From: Acidicapsa ligni
GTDB lineage: Bacteria > Acidobacteriota > Terriglobia > Terriglobales > Acidobacteriaceae
NCBI RefSeq assembly: GCF_025685655.1
Contig: NZ_JAGSYG010000010.1
Span: forward strand, 1-64,000
Direction: 5' to 3'
DNA length: 64,000 bases
Shown: piece after piece, positions 28,577 through 37,510 of the stretch
Numbering within the stretch: the first letter of the stretch is position 1
Layout: the number at the start of each line of letters is the position of its first letter
The notes under the pieces: generated by a model
What the model was told of the DNA's origin: nothing
What the model saw: the letters and a program-made list of their open reading frames with translations, nothing else
Database searches by the model: none
Program-made: the position numbers and the translations under genes

Positions 28577-29667
28577 GCAGGCTGCGCCGCCTTCACTGTT
28601 TCTCCAAAACGCAAAACCTTCTCTCGAAGCGCATTCAACTGCGTCGCGTTCAGCGCTCGTGTAGTCGGCCTGCTGAAACGAGCAGACCGCAATCGTGCCG
28701 CAGCTCGCGCTCTCTCAAAGAGCAGTTTGCGAAAAGCAATCGACCGCTCAGCCTCATGAATCAGCGATTCATAGCATCGCAAAATCAGCTCGGGGCTATG
28801 GCAAATCTCCATCATGTGAAGCCCGGCTCGCACCGCGGCAATCGCTGCTTCTTCCATGGGCAGATACTTCAAAATCCCGCCCATCTCCATATCATCGGAG
28901 AAGGTCAAGCCTCGATAACCAATCCTCTTTTGCAGTACGGTCGTGATCCAGAAAGGCGAAGCAGTAGCAGGCCGATCTCCACCGCGCGTATCAGGATAAG
29001 CTGCATGATTTACCATCACCATCGATAACTCCGGCGCCAGTTCACGATAGGGAACTAGGTCCTCGTTCCATAACTCGCTCCAGCTTCGACTTATCGACGG
29101 AGTTTCCAGGTGCGAGTCGAGTGTGCCGCCACCAAGCCCCGGAAAATGCTTCGCGCAACCCACTACCCCATGAGCGGACAACCCCTGTAAAAAGGCTCGC
29201 ACGTATCGGATAACTCCATCCGGAGTAGCATCCGCTGAGCGCGTCCCCATCACGTTCGCTGACACGGGCAAAGCAAGATCCAGCACCGGAGCCAGCGTCG
29301 TATTAAACCCAAATGCTGACGCCTCTTTCGCAATCAATTCGCCATGCTGCTTCATCCATGCAAGCCGTCCAGTCCGCGCCACAGCCTGCGCCGAGGGCAT
29401 AGGCGCCACAGCATCCCGCAGCCGATCAACCGTTCCACCTTCAATATCCACGCAGCGTAAAGACGCGCTTCCACAAAAGCTCGCAGCCTCAGCCAGCAAG
29501 CTTCGTGTCTGCCCCGCATCCACGATGTTGCGGCGAAACAGAATGATCCCCGAAGGCCGCACCAGCTTCAGCCATGCCTGCTCCAGGGCAGTAACTTCGG
29601 TTCCCGAAAGACCTACTACAAGTAGGCTTCCGGCAGCGTGTCGAATATGTTTGTCACTTATACCCAT
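28573..29667 (-). CDS. nagZ: Beta-N-acetylglucosaminidase, glycoside hydrolase family 3
   Basis: 364 residues, single GH3 barrel without the second alpha/beta domain, as in NagZ. Seen: CVDIEGGTVDRL (71-83), LAPVLDL, KHFPGLGG (173-180), the catalytic-loop DSH (His186) and the nucleophile Asp258 in FSDDMEMGG. It removes GlcNAc from GlcNAc-anhydroMurNAc-peptides during cell-wall recycling. No signal peptide, consistent with cytosolic action. The gene begins 2 bp after the mutS stop and overlaps anmK by 4 bp. The sequence KHFPGLGGGT differs slightly from the common KHFPGHGD form, but the acid/base loop is intact. Confidence 0.93.
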   Translation of the reverse strand: MGISDKHIRHAAGSLLVVGLSGTEVTALEQAWLKLVRPSGIILFRRNIVDAGQTRSLLAEAASFCGSASLRCVDIEGGTVDRLRDAVAPMPSAQAVARTGRLAWMKQHGELIAKEASAFGFNTTLAPVLDLALPVSANVMGTRSADATPDGVIRYVRAFLQGLSAHGVVGCAKHFPGLGGGTLDSHLETPSISRSWSELWNEDLVPYRELAPELSMVMVNHAAYPDTRGGDRPATASPFWITTVLQKRIGYRGLTFSDDMEMGGILKYLPMEEAAIAAVRAGLHMMEICHSPELILRCYESLIHEAERSIAFRKLLFERARAAARLRSARFSRPTTRALNATQLNALREKVLRFGETVKAAQPA

Positions 29668-29669
29668 AG

Positions 29670-32378
29670 CTAACTTCGGAACCCCGCAGTCTCGCCTAAC
29701 TCCTGCTTCAACTCTTCAAGCAGATTCAACGCCTGCAGTGGCGTCAGCGAGTTAACATCCGTCTCCGCAATCCGGTCCACAATACGCTGCGACAGTGGAG
29801 TAAACATCGTCATCTGCATCGGCTCTTCTGTCTCGACCTGTACGCTGCGCCGCTCCTGCTTTTCATGCTGCTTCAGAATATGCCGCGCTCGTTCAAGTAC
29901 CACCTTTGGCAGCCCAGCCAGCTTGGCCACTTCAATGCCATAACTCTTTGAGGCTGCACCCTGCTCAATCGAATGCAGAAACACAATCCCAGAGGATGTT
30001 TCCTTCACTGCTACCCGCAGATTCAGCGCACGCGGCAGCTTTTCCGTCAGCATGGTCAGCTCGTGATAGTGCGTCGCAAACAGCGTCCGCGCGCCTATCT
30101 CCGCATGTAAAAACTCCACCGTAGCCCAGGCCAGCGACAGCCCATCAAACGTAGCCGTGCCTCGACCCATCTCATCGAGCAACACCAGCGATCGCGCAGT
30201 CGCTGTATTCAGGATCGTTGCCGTTTCCGTCATCTCCACCATGAATGTCGATCGTCCGCGTGCTACGTTATCGCTCGCACCAATACGCGTGTAGATGCGA
30301 TCTACCAGCCCATAGCGCAAACTCTCTGCCGGAACATAACATCCCATCTGCGCCATCAGTACTAACATTGCCGCCTGTCGAAGATAAGTGCTCTTACCGC
30401 CCATGTTAGGCCCGGTTATCAACAGAAGACTCGGCCCGGCACCATCCAGATACAAGCTGTTCGGAATAAACCGCCCACTGCCGCTCTCGCCCATCCAATG
30501 CTCAATCACCGGATGCCGTCCAGCCACAGCCTCCAGCACAGGCTCTTCTACCAGTACCGGACGCACGTATCCTCGCACTGAAGCCAGGTGTGCAAACCCG
30601 GCCAGCAGATCGATCTCCGCAACCACGGCTGAGGCCCGCCGAATGCGGCTGGCAGCCTCCAGCACACTCTTGCGCAGCGCGGCAAACAACTGCTTCTCTA
30701 TCTCAATTGCGCGGTCGTGCGCCGTAAGCACACGCACCTCGTAGTCCTTCAACTCAGGAGTAGTAAATCGCTCCGCATTGACCAGCGTCTGCTTGCGCTC
30801 ATAGTCCGCCGGAGCCATCGCCAGATTCGACTTACTGATCTCGATGTAATAACCAAACACCGAGTTATACCGAACTTTCAGCGAACCTATCCCAGTGCGA
30901 GCTCGTTCGCGCTCTTCAATCGTCGCAATCGATTGCCGTCCCGATCGGCTGATCTCTCGTAACTCATCCAATTCTTTCGATACACCCTCACCAATCGCAC
31001 CGCCATCCACCAGCGTAAGCGGAGGCTCAGCCGTAAGCGTCGATTGCACCAGCGAAGCAATATCCGTTAGCGTATCCAGGCGTCCAACCAACTCGCGCCA
31101 AAGCGGAGCGGTCATCGCACTCGCCGCGTGCAACACTCCCGGCAACCGTACAAGACTTGTAGCCAGTGCAGCTACGTCGCGAGGTCCGGCGCTGTCCAGG
31201 GAAAGCCGCGCCAGCAACCGCTCAAGATCCAGAATCCCGCTCAACGCCTTACGCAAATCCTCGCGCCGCAGCAAGTCGCCATGCGCCTCAGCCACCGCTG
31301 TATATCGAGCATTGATAACATCCGCGTCATACAAAGGCCGCAATATCGCAGCCCGCAAAAATCGCTTGCCCATCGGAGTCTGACTGCAATCCAGCGTATG
31401 AAACAGGGTCGTGCGGTTATCCTGTCCGGACACCAGCGGTTCTACCAGTTCCAGATTTCGCACCGTCACCTGATCCAGTTGCAGCCCGTCTGCAAACTCC
31501 ACAAACCGCAGCGAATCCAGATGCAGTGCATCCAGCTTTTGCGTCTGCTGCACATAATGCAGCACCACCCCAGCCGCAATCGCAGCCGCCGGATGGCCGG
31601 CCAGCCCAAACCCCTCCAGCGATTGAACTCCCAACTGCCGCTCTACCAGCGGCACCGCATAATCTCTCGTCCAGACCCAATCCTCGACATGCGTCCGAGT
31701 AACAACCCGATTCAACTCAGCCGCAAACCCTTCTGAAGCAGATGAAGCCAGCAGAAGTTCGCTGGGCTGCGCCTTCAGCAGCTCATCCAGCGCCAACTGG
31801 TGGGCATTGGCGCCACTAAACTCCGCAGACCGAAACTCGCCTGTTGAAAGATCCAACAAAGCCAGCGCCGCTGTCTGTCCGTCCTGATGAAAAGCCGCGA
31901 GAAAGTTATTCTGTTCCTGCCCCAGCGACGAATCCAGCGCCGTTCCAGGCGTCAGGACCCGCGTGACCTCACGCCTGACGATTTTTTTCGTCAGCTTGGG
32001 GTCTTCCATCTGTTCGCAGATGGCGATTCGATAGCCTTTCCGCAGCAATCGCTGCAGATACCCCTCCGCAGCATGGTAGGGAACCCCGCACATCGGCTGA
32101 GTCCGCTCCCGGTCGCGTGCCGTCAGCGTAATCTGCAACTCCCGGCTGGCCGTGATCGCATCGTCATAGAACAACTCGTAAAAGTCGCCCATGCGAAAGA
32201 AAATAAGGGTGTCTGGATATTGGCGCTTGGCCGCCATAAACTGCTGCATCACAGGCGTTAGCTGCTGGTCCGGACCTGGATTTGAACTCGTTCTGGCGCC
32301 AGGCTTCGCAGCAGGCATCAGGGCGTCTGCGTCGGTCTTGTTTATTTCTGGAGGATCGAACTGGGGATCGTTTGTCAC
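29670..32378 (-). CDS. mutS: DNA mismatch repair protein MutS
   Basis: 902 residues from a GTG at 32378, favoured by the ribosome site GGAGAA about 7 bp upstream; an ATG at 32408 would add ten residues but has its purine block abutting the codon. Mismatch-binding domain I (TPVMQQFMAAKRQYPDTLIF) carries the Phe-x-Glu motif in GDFYELF; the core and clamp follow, then the ATPase with Walker A GPNMGGKST, LLDEMGRGTATFDG and the ATHYHELT helix. The C-terminal tail ends in LLEELKQEL. It detects mispairs and recruits MutL; no mutL is in the window. The gene starts divergently from hemX, leaving about 180 bp for two promoters, and heads the operon with nagZ, anmK and the binding protein. Confidence 0.97.
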   Translation of the reverse strand: MTNDPQFDPPEINKTDADALMPAAKPGARTSSNPGPDQQLTPVMQQFMAAKRQYPDTLIFFRMGDFYELFYDDAITASRELQITLTARDRERTQPMCGVPYHAAEGYLQRLLRKGYRIAICEQMEDPKLTKKIVRREVTRVLTPGTALDSSLGQEQNNFLAAFHQDGQTAALALLDLSTGEFRSAEFSGANAHQLALDELLKAQPSELLLASSASEGFAAELNRVVTRTHVEDWVWTRDYAVPLVERQLGVQSLEGFGLAGHPAAAIAAGVVLHYVQQTQKLDALHLDSLRFVEFADGLQLDQVTVRNLELVEPLVSGQDNRTTLFHTLDCSQTPMGKRFLRAAILRPLYDADVINARYTAVAEAHGDLLRREDLRKALSGILDLERLLARLSLDSAGPRDVAALATSLVRLPGVLHAASAMTAPLWRELVGRLDTLTDIASLVQSTLTAEPPLTLVDGGAIGEGVSKELDELREISRSGRQSIATIEERERARTGIGSLKVRYNSVFGYYIEISKSNLAMAPADYERKQTLVNAERFTTPELKDYEVRVLTAHDRAIEIEKQLFAALRKSVLEAASRIRRASAVVAEIDLLAGFAHLASVRGYVRPVLVEEPVLEAVAGRHPVIEHWMGESGSGRFIPNSLYLDGAGPSLLLITGPNMGGKSTYLRQAAMLVLMAQMGCYVPAESLRYGLVDRIYTRIGASDNVARGRSTFMVEMTETATILNTATARSLVLLDEMGRGTATFDGLSLAWATVEFLHAEIGARTLFATHYHELTMLTEKLPRALNLRVAVKETSSGIVFLHSIEQGAASKSYGIEVAKLAGLPKVVLERARHILKQHEKQERRSVQVETEEPMQMTMFTPLSQRIVDRIAETDVNSLTPLQALNLLEELKQELGETAGFRS

Positions 32379-32561
32379 GTTGATTCTCCAGCTTAACGTG
32401 AACGGCATTCTCTCCGATAGCTCACCCGGCCCCAGTCATTGCTTTCAGTCATCCGATGCATCAACCCCCTTCAGAAACGCCGAAATCCCGAATTACGCAC
32501 CCAAAGCTCTGTGTGCCGCATCACCGTATACTGAAGAGTCAATCTATATCGTCGGAGTAGC

Positions 32562-33398
32562 ATGTACCTCGTCTGGCTCAGAGTAGCGGCAATTCTGTAC
32601 GCAGTGGCAAGCCTTACGGCGTTACCCGCCGTGCTCTACGCCTTTCCGCGCTGGCGCAAAATCTGCCTGCCCGCCGCATCCCTGGCCTTCCTGTTCCATC
32701 TCGTTTCAGCCACGGAAATGCTCGGCCTTGCTCATCGCTGGGTCCCGGTTGGCTACGGTGAAGTTGAATCCCTTCTAGCGCTGCTCATAGCGGCCTTGTT
32801 TCTAGCCATCAGCCGCATTTACGGCACTGTCTCCTTCGGAGTTTTCGCGCTCCCGGCGTCCTTCCTGCTCGTTTTTGTACCCTCTCTGGGAACAAACCGC
32901 TATGCTTTCCCATCCGCTGGAGTTCGCATCGGCTGGCTGGTCGTCCACATCGCCTTTCTGCTCGCGGCTTATGCTTCGCTGGCCTTCAGCATGGTCGCCA
33001 GCTTTCTCTATCTGGCCCAGGAGCGCCGTCTCAAGAGCCGCTACGTCCTCGCAGCCTCGGGAGCGCAAAACTCTTGGTTTGACCGGCTGCCGCCCCTCGA
33101 TACCCTGGAGCGCATTGCCCATTCGACCCTGCTTTTCGGCTTTCCCTGCATGACGCTTGGCCTGCTTGTCGGCTCATTGCTTGCCCAGGAAAGCGTCGGC
33201 GCAGCCTATTTCTTCGATCCCAAGGTGCTGCTTTCCTTCGCCATGTGGATCCTCTATATCGTCCTTCTCCATATCCGCCGCAGCGCCGGTCTGCGTGGCC
33301 GCCGCGCTGCCTACCTTTCCAGCGGAGTCTTCGTCGTCATGCTGGTCGTCTGGGCCGCCAATCAGTTCAGCCAGGTTCACAGGTTCCCCGCGCCATGA
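32562..33398 (+). CDS. hemX: HemX/CcsA-like cytochrome c assembly family membrane protein
   Basis: 278 residues with about eight membrane helices and the CcsA/CcmC pattern toward the C-terminus (LLAQESVGAAYFFDPKVLLSF, replacing the tryptophan-rich WGxYWxWDPKE of true cytochrome assembly proteins). The loss of the WWD tryptophans and the location directly upstream of hemA match HemX, a membrane protein that lowers glutamyl-tRNA reductase levels in Bacillus. The stop overlaps the hemA start in an ATGA. A heme-handling role in c-type cytochrome assembly remains possible. Confidence 0.85.
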   Translation: MYLVWLRVAAILYAVASLTALPAVLYAFPRWRKICLPAASLAFLFHLVSATEMLGLAHRWVPVGYGEVESLLALLIAALFLAISRIYGTVSFGVFALPASFLLVFVPSLGTNRYAFPSAGVRIGWLVVHIAFLLAAYASLAFSMVASFLYLAQERRLKSRYVLAASGAQNSWFDRLPPLDTLERIAHSTLLFGFPCMTLGLLVGSLLAQESVGAAYFFDPKVLLSFAMWILYIVLLHIRRSAGLRGRRAAYLSSGVFVVMLVVWAANQFSQVHRFPAP

Positions 33399-34765
33399 AC
33401 TTAATTCTGCTGGGCATCAACCATAAAACGGCCCCCATCGAGCTGCGTGAGCAGGTCGCCATTCCCCGTGAGGCTCTGGCCGCGGCCGCGCAATCCCTGG
33501 CAGGCAGCGCAGGCATCTCTGAGGCTATGATTCTCTCCACCTGCAATCGCGTCGAGCTGCTTACCGCCGCCGATTCCCCAGATGCAGACATCAGCCTCTT
33601 CCTGCAACGGCATTTTTCCATCGACCTCGCTCTTTTGCGGCCTCATATTTACGAATACCGGGATCTTGAAGCGATCCGGCATCTCTTCCGAGTCGCCTCC
33701 AGTCTGGATTCCATGGTTGTCGGCGAACCCCAGATTCTCGGCCAGGTCAAAGAGGCTTACACCGTGGCCCGCGAAGCAGGCACGGTTTCTTCGCAGCTTG
33801 AACCACTGCTGCAATCCGCCTTCGCCGCCGCTAAAAAAGTCCGCTCCGAAACGGAAATAGGCACCAGCACCGTCTCCATCGCATCCGTAGCCGTCGATCT
33901 AGCGCAAAAGATCTTCGGCTCCCTCGCCGGCAAAAAAGTCTTTCTTGTAGGCGCAGGCAAAATGAGCGAACTCGCTGCCCGCCACCTCGTTCGCCAGGGA
34001 GCAAGCACCATCCTGCTCACCAACCGCACCCTCGAACGCGCCGTCCGCATCGCCGATACTTTCAACGGAGCAGTCGTGCCCCAGGTCGTTCCCTGGGAGA
34101 ACCTGTACGAAGCCACCAGCCAAGCCGACATCATCATCACCTCCACCGGCGCGCAACACCCCATCTTTCGCCGCGAACACGGCCAGGCATTTCTCCACAA
34201 ACGCAAGAACCGGCCCATGGTCTTCATCGACATCGCTGTTCCTCGCGACGTAGACCCGGCCCTGAATCGCCTCGAAGGACTCTTCCTCTACGACATCGAC
34301 GACCTGCAATCCATGGCTGCGGCCCATCTTGAGGCTCGTACCCGCGAAGCCGCCGATGCCGAGACTATGATCGCTGCCGAGGTCGAGCGCTATCACCTTA
34401 AGCTCCGCACTGTAAACGTAGCTCCGGTCATTGTTGCCTTACAGCAGCGCGCTGAAGAATTCCGCCAGGCCGAACTGCGCCGTATCCAGGCCCGCCTCGG
34501 CACTTTAAGCGCAGAGCAGTCCGCAGCCGTCGAGTCGCTCAGCCGGTCGCTCGTCAATAAATTTCTCCATCCGCCCATGCAGGCGCTCAAACAGGCCGCA
34601 CGCGATGGTGATATGGCCCGCGTCGAAGCTATCCGCGAAACCTACTCGCTCGCTGCGCCAACCGCATCGGACGTATCGCCTGCATCCGACGCGCAAATCC
34701 CACTGGCTGTAGCCCCTGAAATGGCTGAAAAACTCGCAGCCGAATTGGAGAAAATCCGCTCGTGA
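33395..34765 (+). CDS. hemA: Glutamyl-tRNA reductase
   Basis: 456 residues from the ATG at 33395, where the protein begins with the family opening LILLGINHKTAPIELRE; the frame is open further upstream but that belongs to hemX. Catalytic Cys50 sits in ILSTCNRVEL. The NADPH domain (VFLVGAGKMSELAARHL, TNRTLERA) and C-terminal dimerisation helix follow. It reduces glutamate on tRNA-Glu to glutamate-1-semialdehyde, the committed step to heme. Overlaps of 4 bp with hemX and hemC indicate one transcript. The last 60 residues include an Ala/Ser-rich linker not typical of the core. Confidence 0.97.
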   Translation: MNLILLGINHKTAPIELREQVAIPREALAAAAQSLAGSAGISEAMILSTCNRVELLTAADSPDADISLFLQRHFSIDLALLRPHIYEYRDLEAIRHLFRVASSLDSMVVGEPQILGQVKEAYTVAREAGTVSSQLEPLLQSAFAAAKKVRSETEIGTSTVSIASVAVDLAQKIFGSLAGKKVFLVGAGKMSELAARHLVRQGASTILLTNRTLERAVRIADTFNGAVVPQVVPWENLYEATSQADIIITSTGAQHPIFRREHGQAFLHKRKNRPMVFIDIAVPRDVDPALNRLEGLFLYDIDDLQSMAAAHLEARTREAADAETMIAAEVERYHLKLRTVNVAPVIVALQQRAEEFRQAELRRIQARLGTLSAEQSAAVESLSRSLVNKFLHPPMQALKQAARDGDMARVEAIRETYSLAAPTASDVSPASDAQIPLAVAPEMAEKLAAELEKIRS

Positions 34766-35691
34766 TTCGCATCGGTTCCCGTGGTTCGCAACTCGCTCTC
34801 TGGCAAGCCAATCACATCGCCGATCTTCTGCGCCAGCAGGGGCATGTTGTCGGAATCGAAGTTATCAAAACCACCGGCGATCGCATGCAGGAGGTCACAT
34901 TTGCTCAGGTCGGATCGAAGGGCATGTTTACTCTCGAAATCGAAGAAGCTCTCGCCGAAGGACGCGTCGATCTCGCTGTGCACAGCCTCAAAGACCTGCC
35001 CACGGAACTCCCCGCGCAATTTACCCTGGCCGCGACCCCGCCCAGAGTAGACCCCCGCGATGTTTTGGTCTCAAAAGACTTCGCCACCTTCGCCGATCTG
35101 CCCGCCGGTTCGAAAGTCGGCACCAGCAGCCTGCGCCGCCGCTCGCAACTTCGCCATCTTCGTCCCGACCTCGAATTCATCGAGTTTCGCGGTAATGTCG
35201 ACACACGCCTGCGCAAACTTGGTGAGGGTCAGGCTGCCGCTATCATTCTCGCCGCCGCCGGTTTGGATCGCCTCGAAAAGACCGAATGGATTCGCGAACG
35301 TCTCGAACCCGAAGTCGTCTGCCCCGCAGCAGGGCAGGGCGCTCTGGGTATCGAGACTCGTAAAGACGATGCCGTAACCATGCAAGCTATCGCCTTCCTC
35401 GACGACTCCGCCACCCGTTTCGCCGTCACCGCCGAACGCACCGCTTTGGCTGCTCTGGGCGGCGGCTGCCAGGTTCCTATCGGAGTTCACTGCCGACGCA
35501 TTTCTGGTGAACTGGCAGAAAATCGCCCTGGTTTCTTTGAGATACTTGGCCTGGTTTCCGACCCCGAGGGCAACCGTATTTTGCGCGGCTATGCCACGGG
35601 AGATTCCGCCGAAGAACTAGGCCATGAGGTCGCTGGCGTACTCTTAAATCAAGGCGCAAGCCAACTGTTTCAAGGAATTGGGATACATTGA
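34762..35691 (+). CDS. hemC: Hydroxymethylbilane synthase (porphobilinogen deaminase)
   Basis: 309 residues, GTG start in a GTGA overlap with hemA. Opening IRIGSRGSQLALWQAN, substrate-binding KTTGDRM and VHSLKDLPTELP, RRRSQLRHLRPDL, and dipyrromethane cofactor Cys236 in GGGCQVPIGVH are all present. It joins four porphobilinogens into hydroxymethylbilane in the cytosol. The stop overlaps hemD in a TTGA. Confidence 0.97.
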   Translation: MIRIGSRGSQLALWQANHIADLLRQQGHVVGIEVIKTTGDRMQEVTFAQVGSKGMFTLEIEEALAEGRVDLAVHSLKDLPTELPAQFTLAATPPRVDPRDVLVSKDFATFADLPAGSKVGTSSLRRRSQLRHLRPDLEFIEFRGNVDTRLRKLGEGQAAAIILAAAGLDRLEKTEWIRERLEPEVVCPAAGQGALGIETRKDDAVTMQAIAFLDDSATRFAVTAERTALAALGGGCQVPIGVHCRRISGELAENRPGFFEILGLVSDPEGNRILRGYATGDSAEELGHEVAGVLLNQGASQLFQGIGIH

Positions 35692-36491
35692 CCGCATTGA
35701 CCGATTCGCCGAACGCAAACGACCAACCTCTCGTCGGCCGCAGAATTCTCGTCACCCGCACTGTTCAGCAAGCGGGCAAACTGAGCGATGGCCTCCGAGC
35801 CCTTGGCGCGGAACCAGTGGAAGTCCCCGTTCTTGAAATTCGCCCGCCCGATTCCTTCGACCCTCTCGATCAGGCGCTCCGCAAAATCAGCTCCTTCAAC
35901 TGGCTCATTCTCACCAGCGTAAATACGGTTCAGACATTCGCTGCTCGCTGCGCTCATCTTGGCATCGATTTTTCGGCCATAGAATTACTCAGCGTCGCCG
36001 CTGTCGGCAGCGCCACAGCCGAGGCCGCTCGCAAAGCTGGCTTCCGCGTCACGCTGGTGCCGGATACCTATGTATCTGAGAGCCTGGTTACCGCTTTGGG
36101 CAATTCGGTCGCGGGCAAACGCGTTCTCTTCGCCCGCGCCAAGATAGCTCGCAATGTCATCCCCGAAGCGCTCTCCAAGATTGGCGCGGACGTCGTTGTG
36201 GTCGATGCCTATCAGACGGTACTGCCGGAAGAGTCGCACGCGCTTCTCAGCCAGGCAATGGAAACCGGGCTCGATGCAGCCACCTTCACCAGCTCCTCCA
36301 GCGTGCGCAATCTCGCCGAAGTGGCCACAGCCGTGGGCATTGGATTTCCTCTTAAAGGCGTCCCAGCCATCTCCATCGGCCAGGTCACATCCGCTACCCT
36401 GCGAGAGCTGGGCTGGGAACCAGCCATAGAAGCCGAAGCCTCCGACATCCCCAGACTGATCGAAGCAGTAGTAAAAGCCCTGTCCCGCTAA
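35688..36491 (+). CDS. hemD: Uroporphyrinogen-III synthase
   Basis: 267 residues, TTG start coupled to hemC. The two-lobed HemD pattern is seen: GRRILVTRTVQQAGKLSDGL, FNWLILTSVNTVQTF, ELLSVAAVGSATAEAARKAG, KRVLFARAKIARNVIPEAL, and DAATFTSSSSVRNLAEV. It closes and inverts ring D to give uroporphyrinogen III. HemD is poorly conserved, so position after hemC strengthens the call. A hairpin follows at 36620. Confidence 0.93.
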   Translation: MTALTDSPNANDQPLVGRRILVTRTVQQAGKLSDGLRALGAEPVEVPVLEIRPPDSFDPLDQALRKISSFNWLILTSVNTVQTFAARCAHLGIDFSAIELLSVAAVGSATAEAARKAGFRVTLVPDTYVSESLVTALGNSVAGKRVLFARAKIARNVIPEALSKIGADVVVVDAYQTVLPEESHALLSQAMETGLDAATFTSSSSVRNLAEVATAVGIGFPLKGVPAISIGQVTSATLRELGWEPAIEAEASDIPRLIEAVVKALSR

Positions 36492-36570
36492 ATTCAGGAA
36501 CCGAGCGCCCGTTTTTATCTCAAGAGAAATAGACTTCGGGTACTGATCTGCACTTGGTTTTCTGTCTGTC

Positions 36571-36585
36571 ATTCCCGAAGGGAAT
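36571..36585. repeat. REP-like palindrome copy 1
   Basis: ATTCCCGAAGGGAAT, a 6-bp stem with GAA loop, preceded by TCTGTCTGTC and followed by CCGCTT. The same element occurs at 60819-60833 and, with two changes, at 60763-60777. Confidence 0.7.
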
Positions 36586-36619
36586 CCGCTTTTCCAGCTG
36601 CCCTGTGCTCGCCACATCA

Positions 36620-36649
36620 GCTAGCCACATCTTTGTTCTTGTGGCTAGC
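36620..36649. terminator. Hairpin terminator between convergent hemD and nth
   Basis: GCTAGCCACA (36620-36629) pairs perfectly with TGTGGCTAGC (36640-36649) across a 10-nt T-rich loop, midway between two converging gene ends. There is no long T-run, so efficiency is uncertain. Confidence 0.65.
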
Positions 36650-36670
36650 ACGGGATAACAAATCCCCCGT

Positions 36671-37510
36671 CTAAGAACTCCAGGTTTTATCCGGAGCATT
36701 GCACAAAGTCTCCAGCGGACAGGCCGCACACTTTGGCTTGCGGGCATCGCAAATCTGCCGCCCGTGATGAATCAGCTCGTGCGAAAACTGAATCCATCGG
36801 TCCTTGGGAATGATCTTCATCAGATCCTGTTCAATCGCCTGCGGAGTCTCGCTTCGCGTTAAGCCCAGCCGCCTCGACACGCGGAAGACATGCGTATCGA
36901 CGACAATTCCCTCGGCCTTGCCATAAGCCACGCCCAGCACAACGTTCGCCGTCTTCCGCGCCGCGCCTGGAACCGTCAACAACTCTGCCATCGTCTGGGG
37001 AACCTTGCCTCCAAAGTTCTCGCCGATCACGCGCCCTGCACCCTGAATCGACTTGGCTTTGTTGTGATAAAACCCTGTCGTGCGAATCAGCTCTTCAATC
37101 GACTCGATCGGAGCAGCAGCCATAGCCTGTGGCGTGGGATACGTGGCAAACAGTTTGGGCGTCACCATATTCACGCGAACATCCGTACATTGCGCCGAAA
37201 GAATAGTCGCCACGAGCAACTGCCACGGCGAGCTATGCACCAGCGCACATTCCACATCCGGATAAGTCTCACGCAAAATATCGAGAATCGACTGAATGCG
37301 TTCAGGATCGAGATCGCGACGAGCAGCCGGCCGCTTGGGCAGGGAACTGCTCGCCCGTCTGGCAACAGGCTCCCGGTTCGCGGGCAAAGCCTTGGCCGCA
37401 GCTTTCTTTGCCGCTTTTTTGACAGCCTTCTTAACTGCCTTTTTGACAGCTTTCTTCAAAGCAGGCGCGGGCTTGTTCTTCGCTTTTGCTACCGTAGCTT
37501 TCGTCGCCAT
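36671..37510 (-). CDS. nth: Endonuclease III with a histone-like lysine-rich N-terminal tail
   Basis: 279 residues; typical Nth proteins are about 210-230. The catalytic part (from about residue 66) has the helix-hairpin-helix TVPGAARKTANVVL with catalytic Lys, the Asp of VVDTHVFR, and the iron-sulfur loop CDARKPKCAACPLETLC (Cys-6-Cys-2-Cys-5-Cys). It removes oxidised pyrimidines and nicks the strand. Residues 1-65 form an added basic tail built of KKAV/KKAA repeats, like bacterial histone H1-type tails, probably for non-specific DNA binding. The gene begins directly after the hemQ stop, so both are one transcript. Confidence 0.95.
   Translation of the reverse strand: MATKATVAKAKNKPAPALKKAVKKAVKKAVKKAAKKAAAKALPANREPVARRASSSLPKRPAARRDLDPERIQSILDILRETYPDVECALVHSSPWQLLVATILSAQCTDVRVNMVTPKLFATYPTPQAMAAAPIESIEELIRTTGFYHNKAKSIQGAGRVIGENFGGKVPQTMAELLTVPGAARKTANVVLGVAYGKAEGIVVDTHVFRVSRRLGLTRSETPQAIEQDLMKIIPKDRWIQFSHELIHHGRQICDARKPKCAACPLETLCNAPDKTWSS

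Noticed and set aside
30895..31736. Two long plus-strand frames
   Set aside because: Antisense to mutS, whose motifs are complete on the minus strand.
33245..33394. Upstream extension of hemA by 50 codons
   Set aside because: It overlaps hemX, and the family N-terminus begins exactly at the ATG at 33395.
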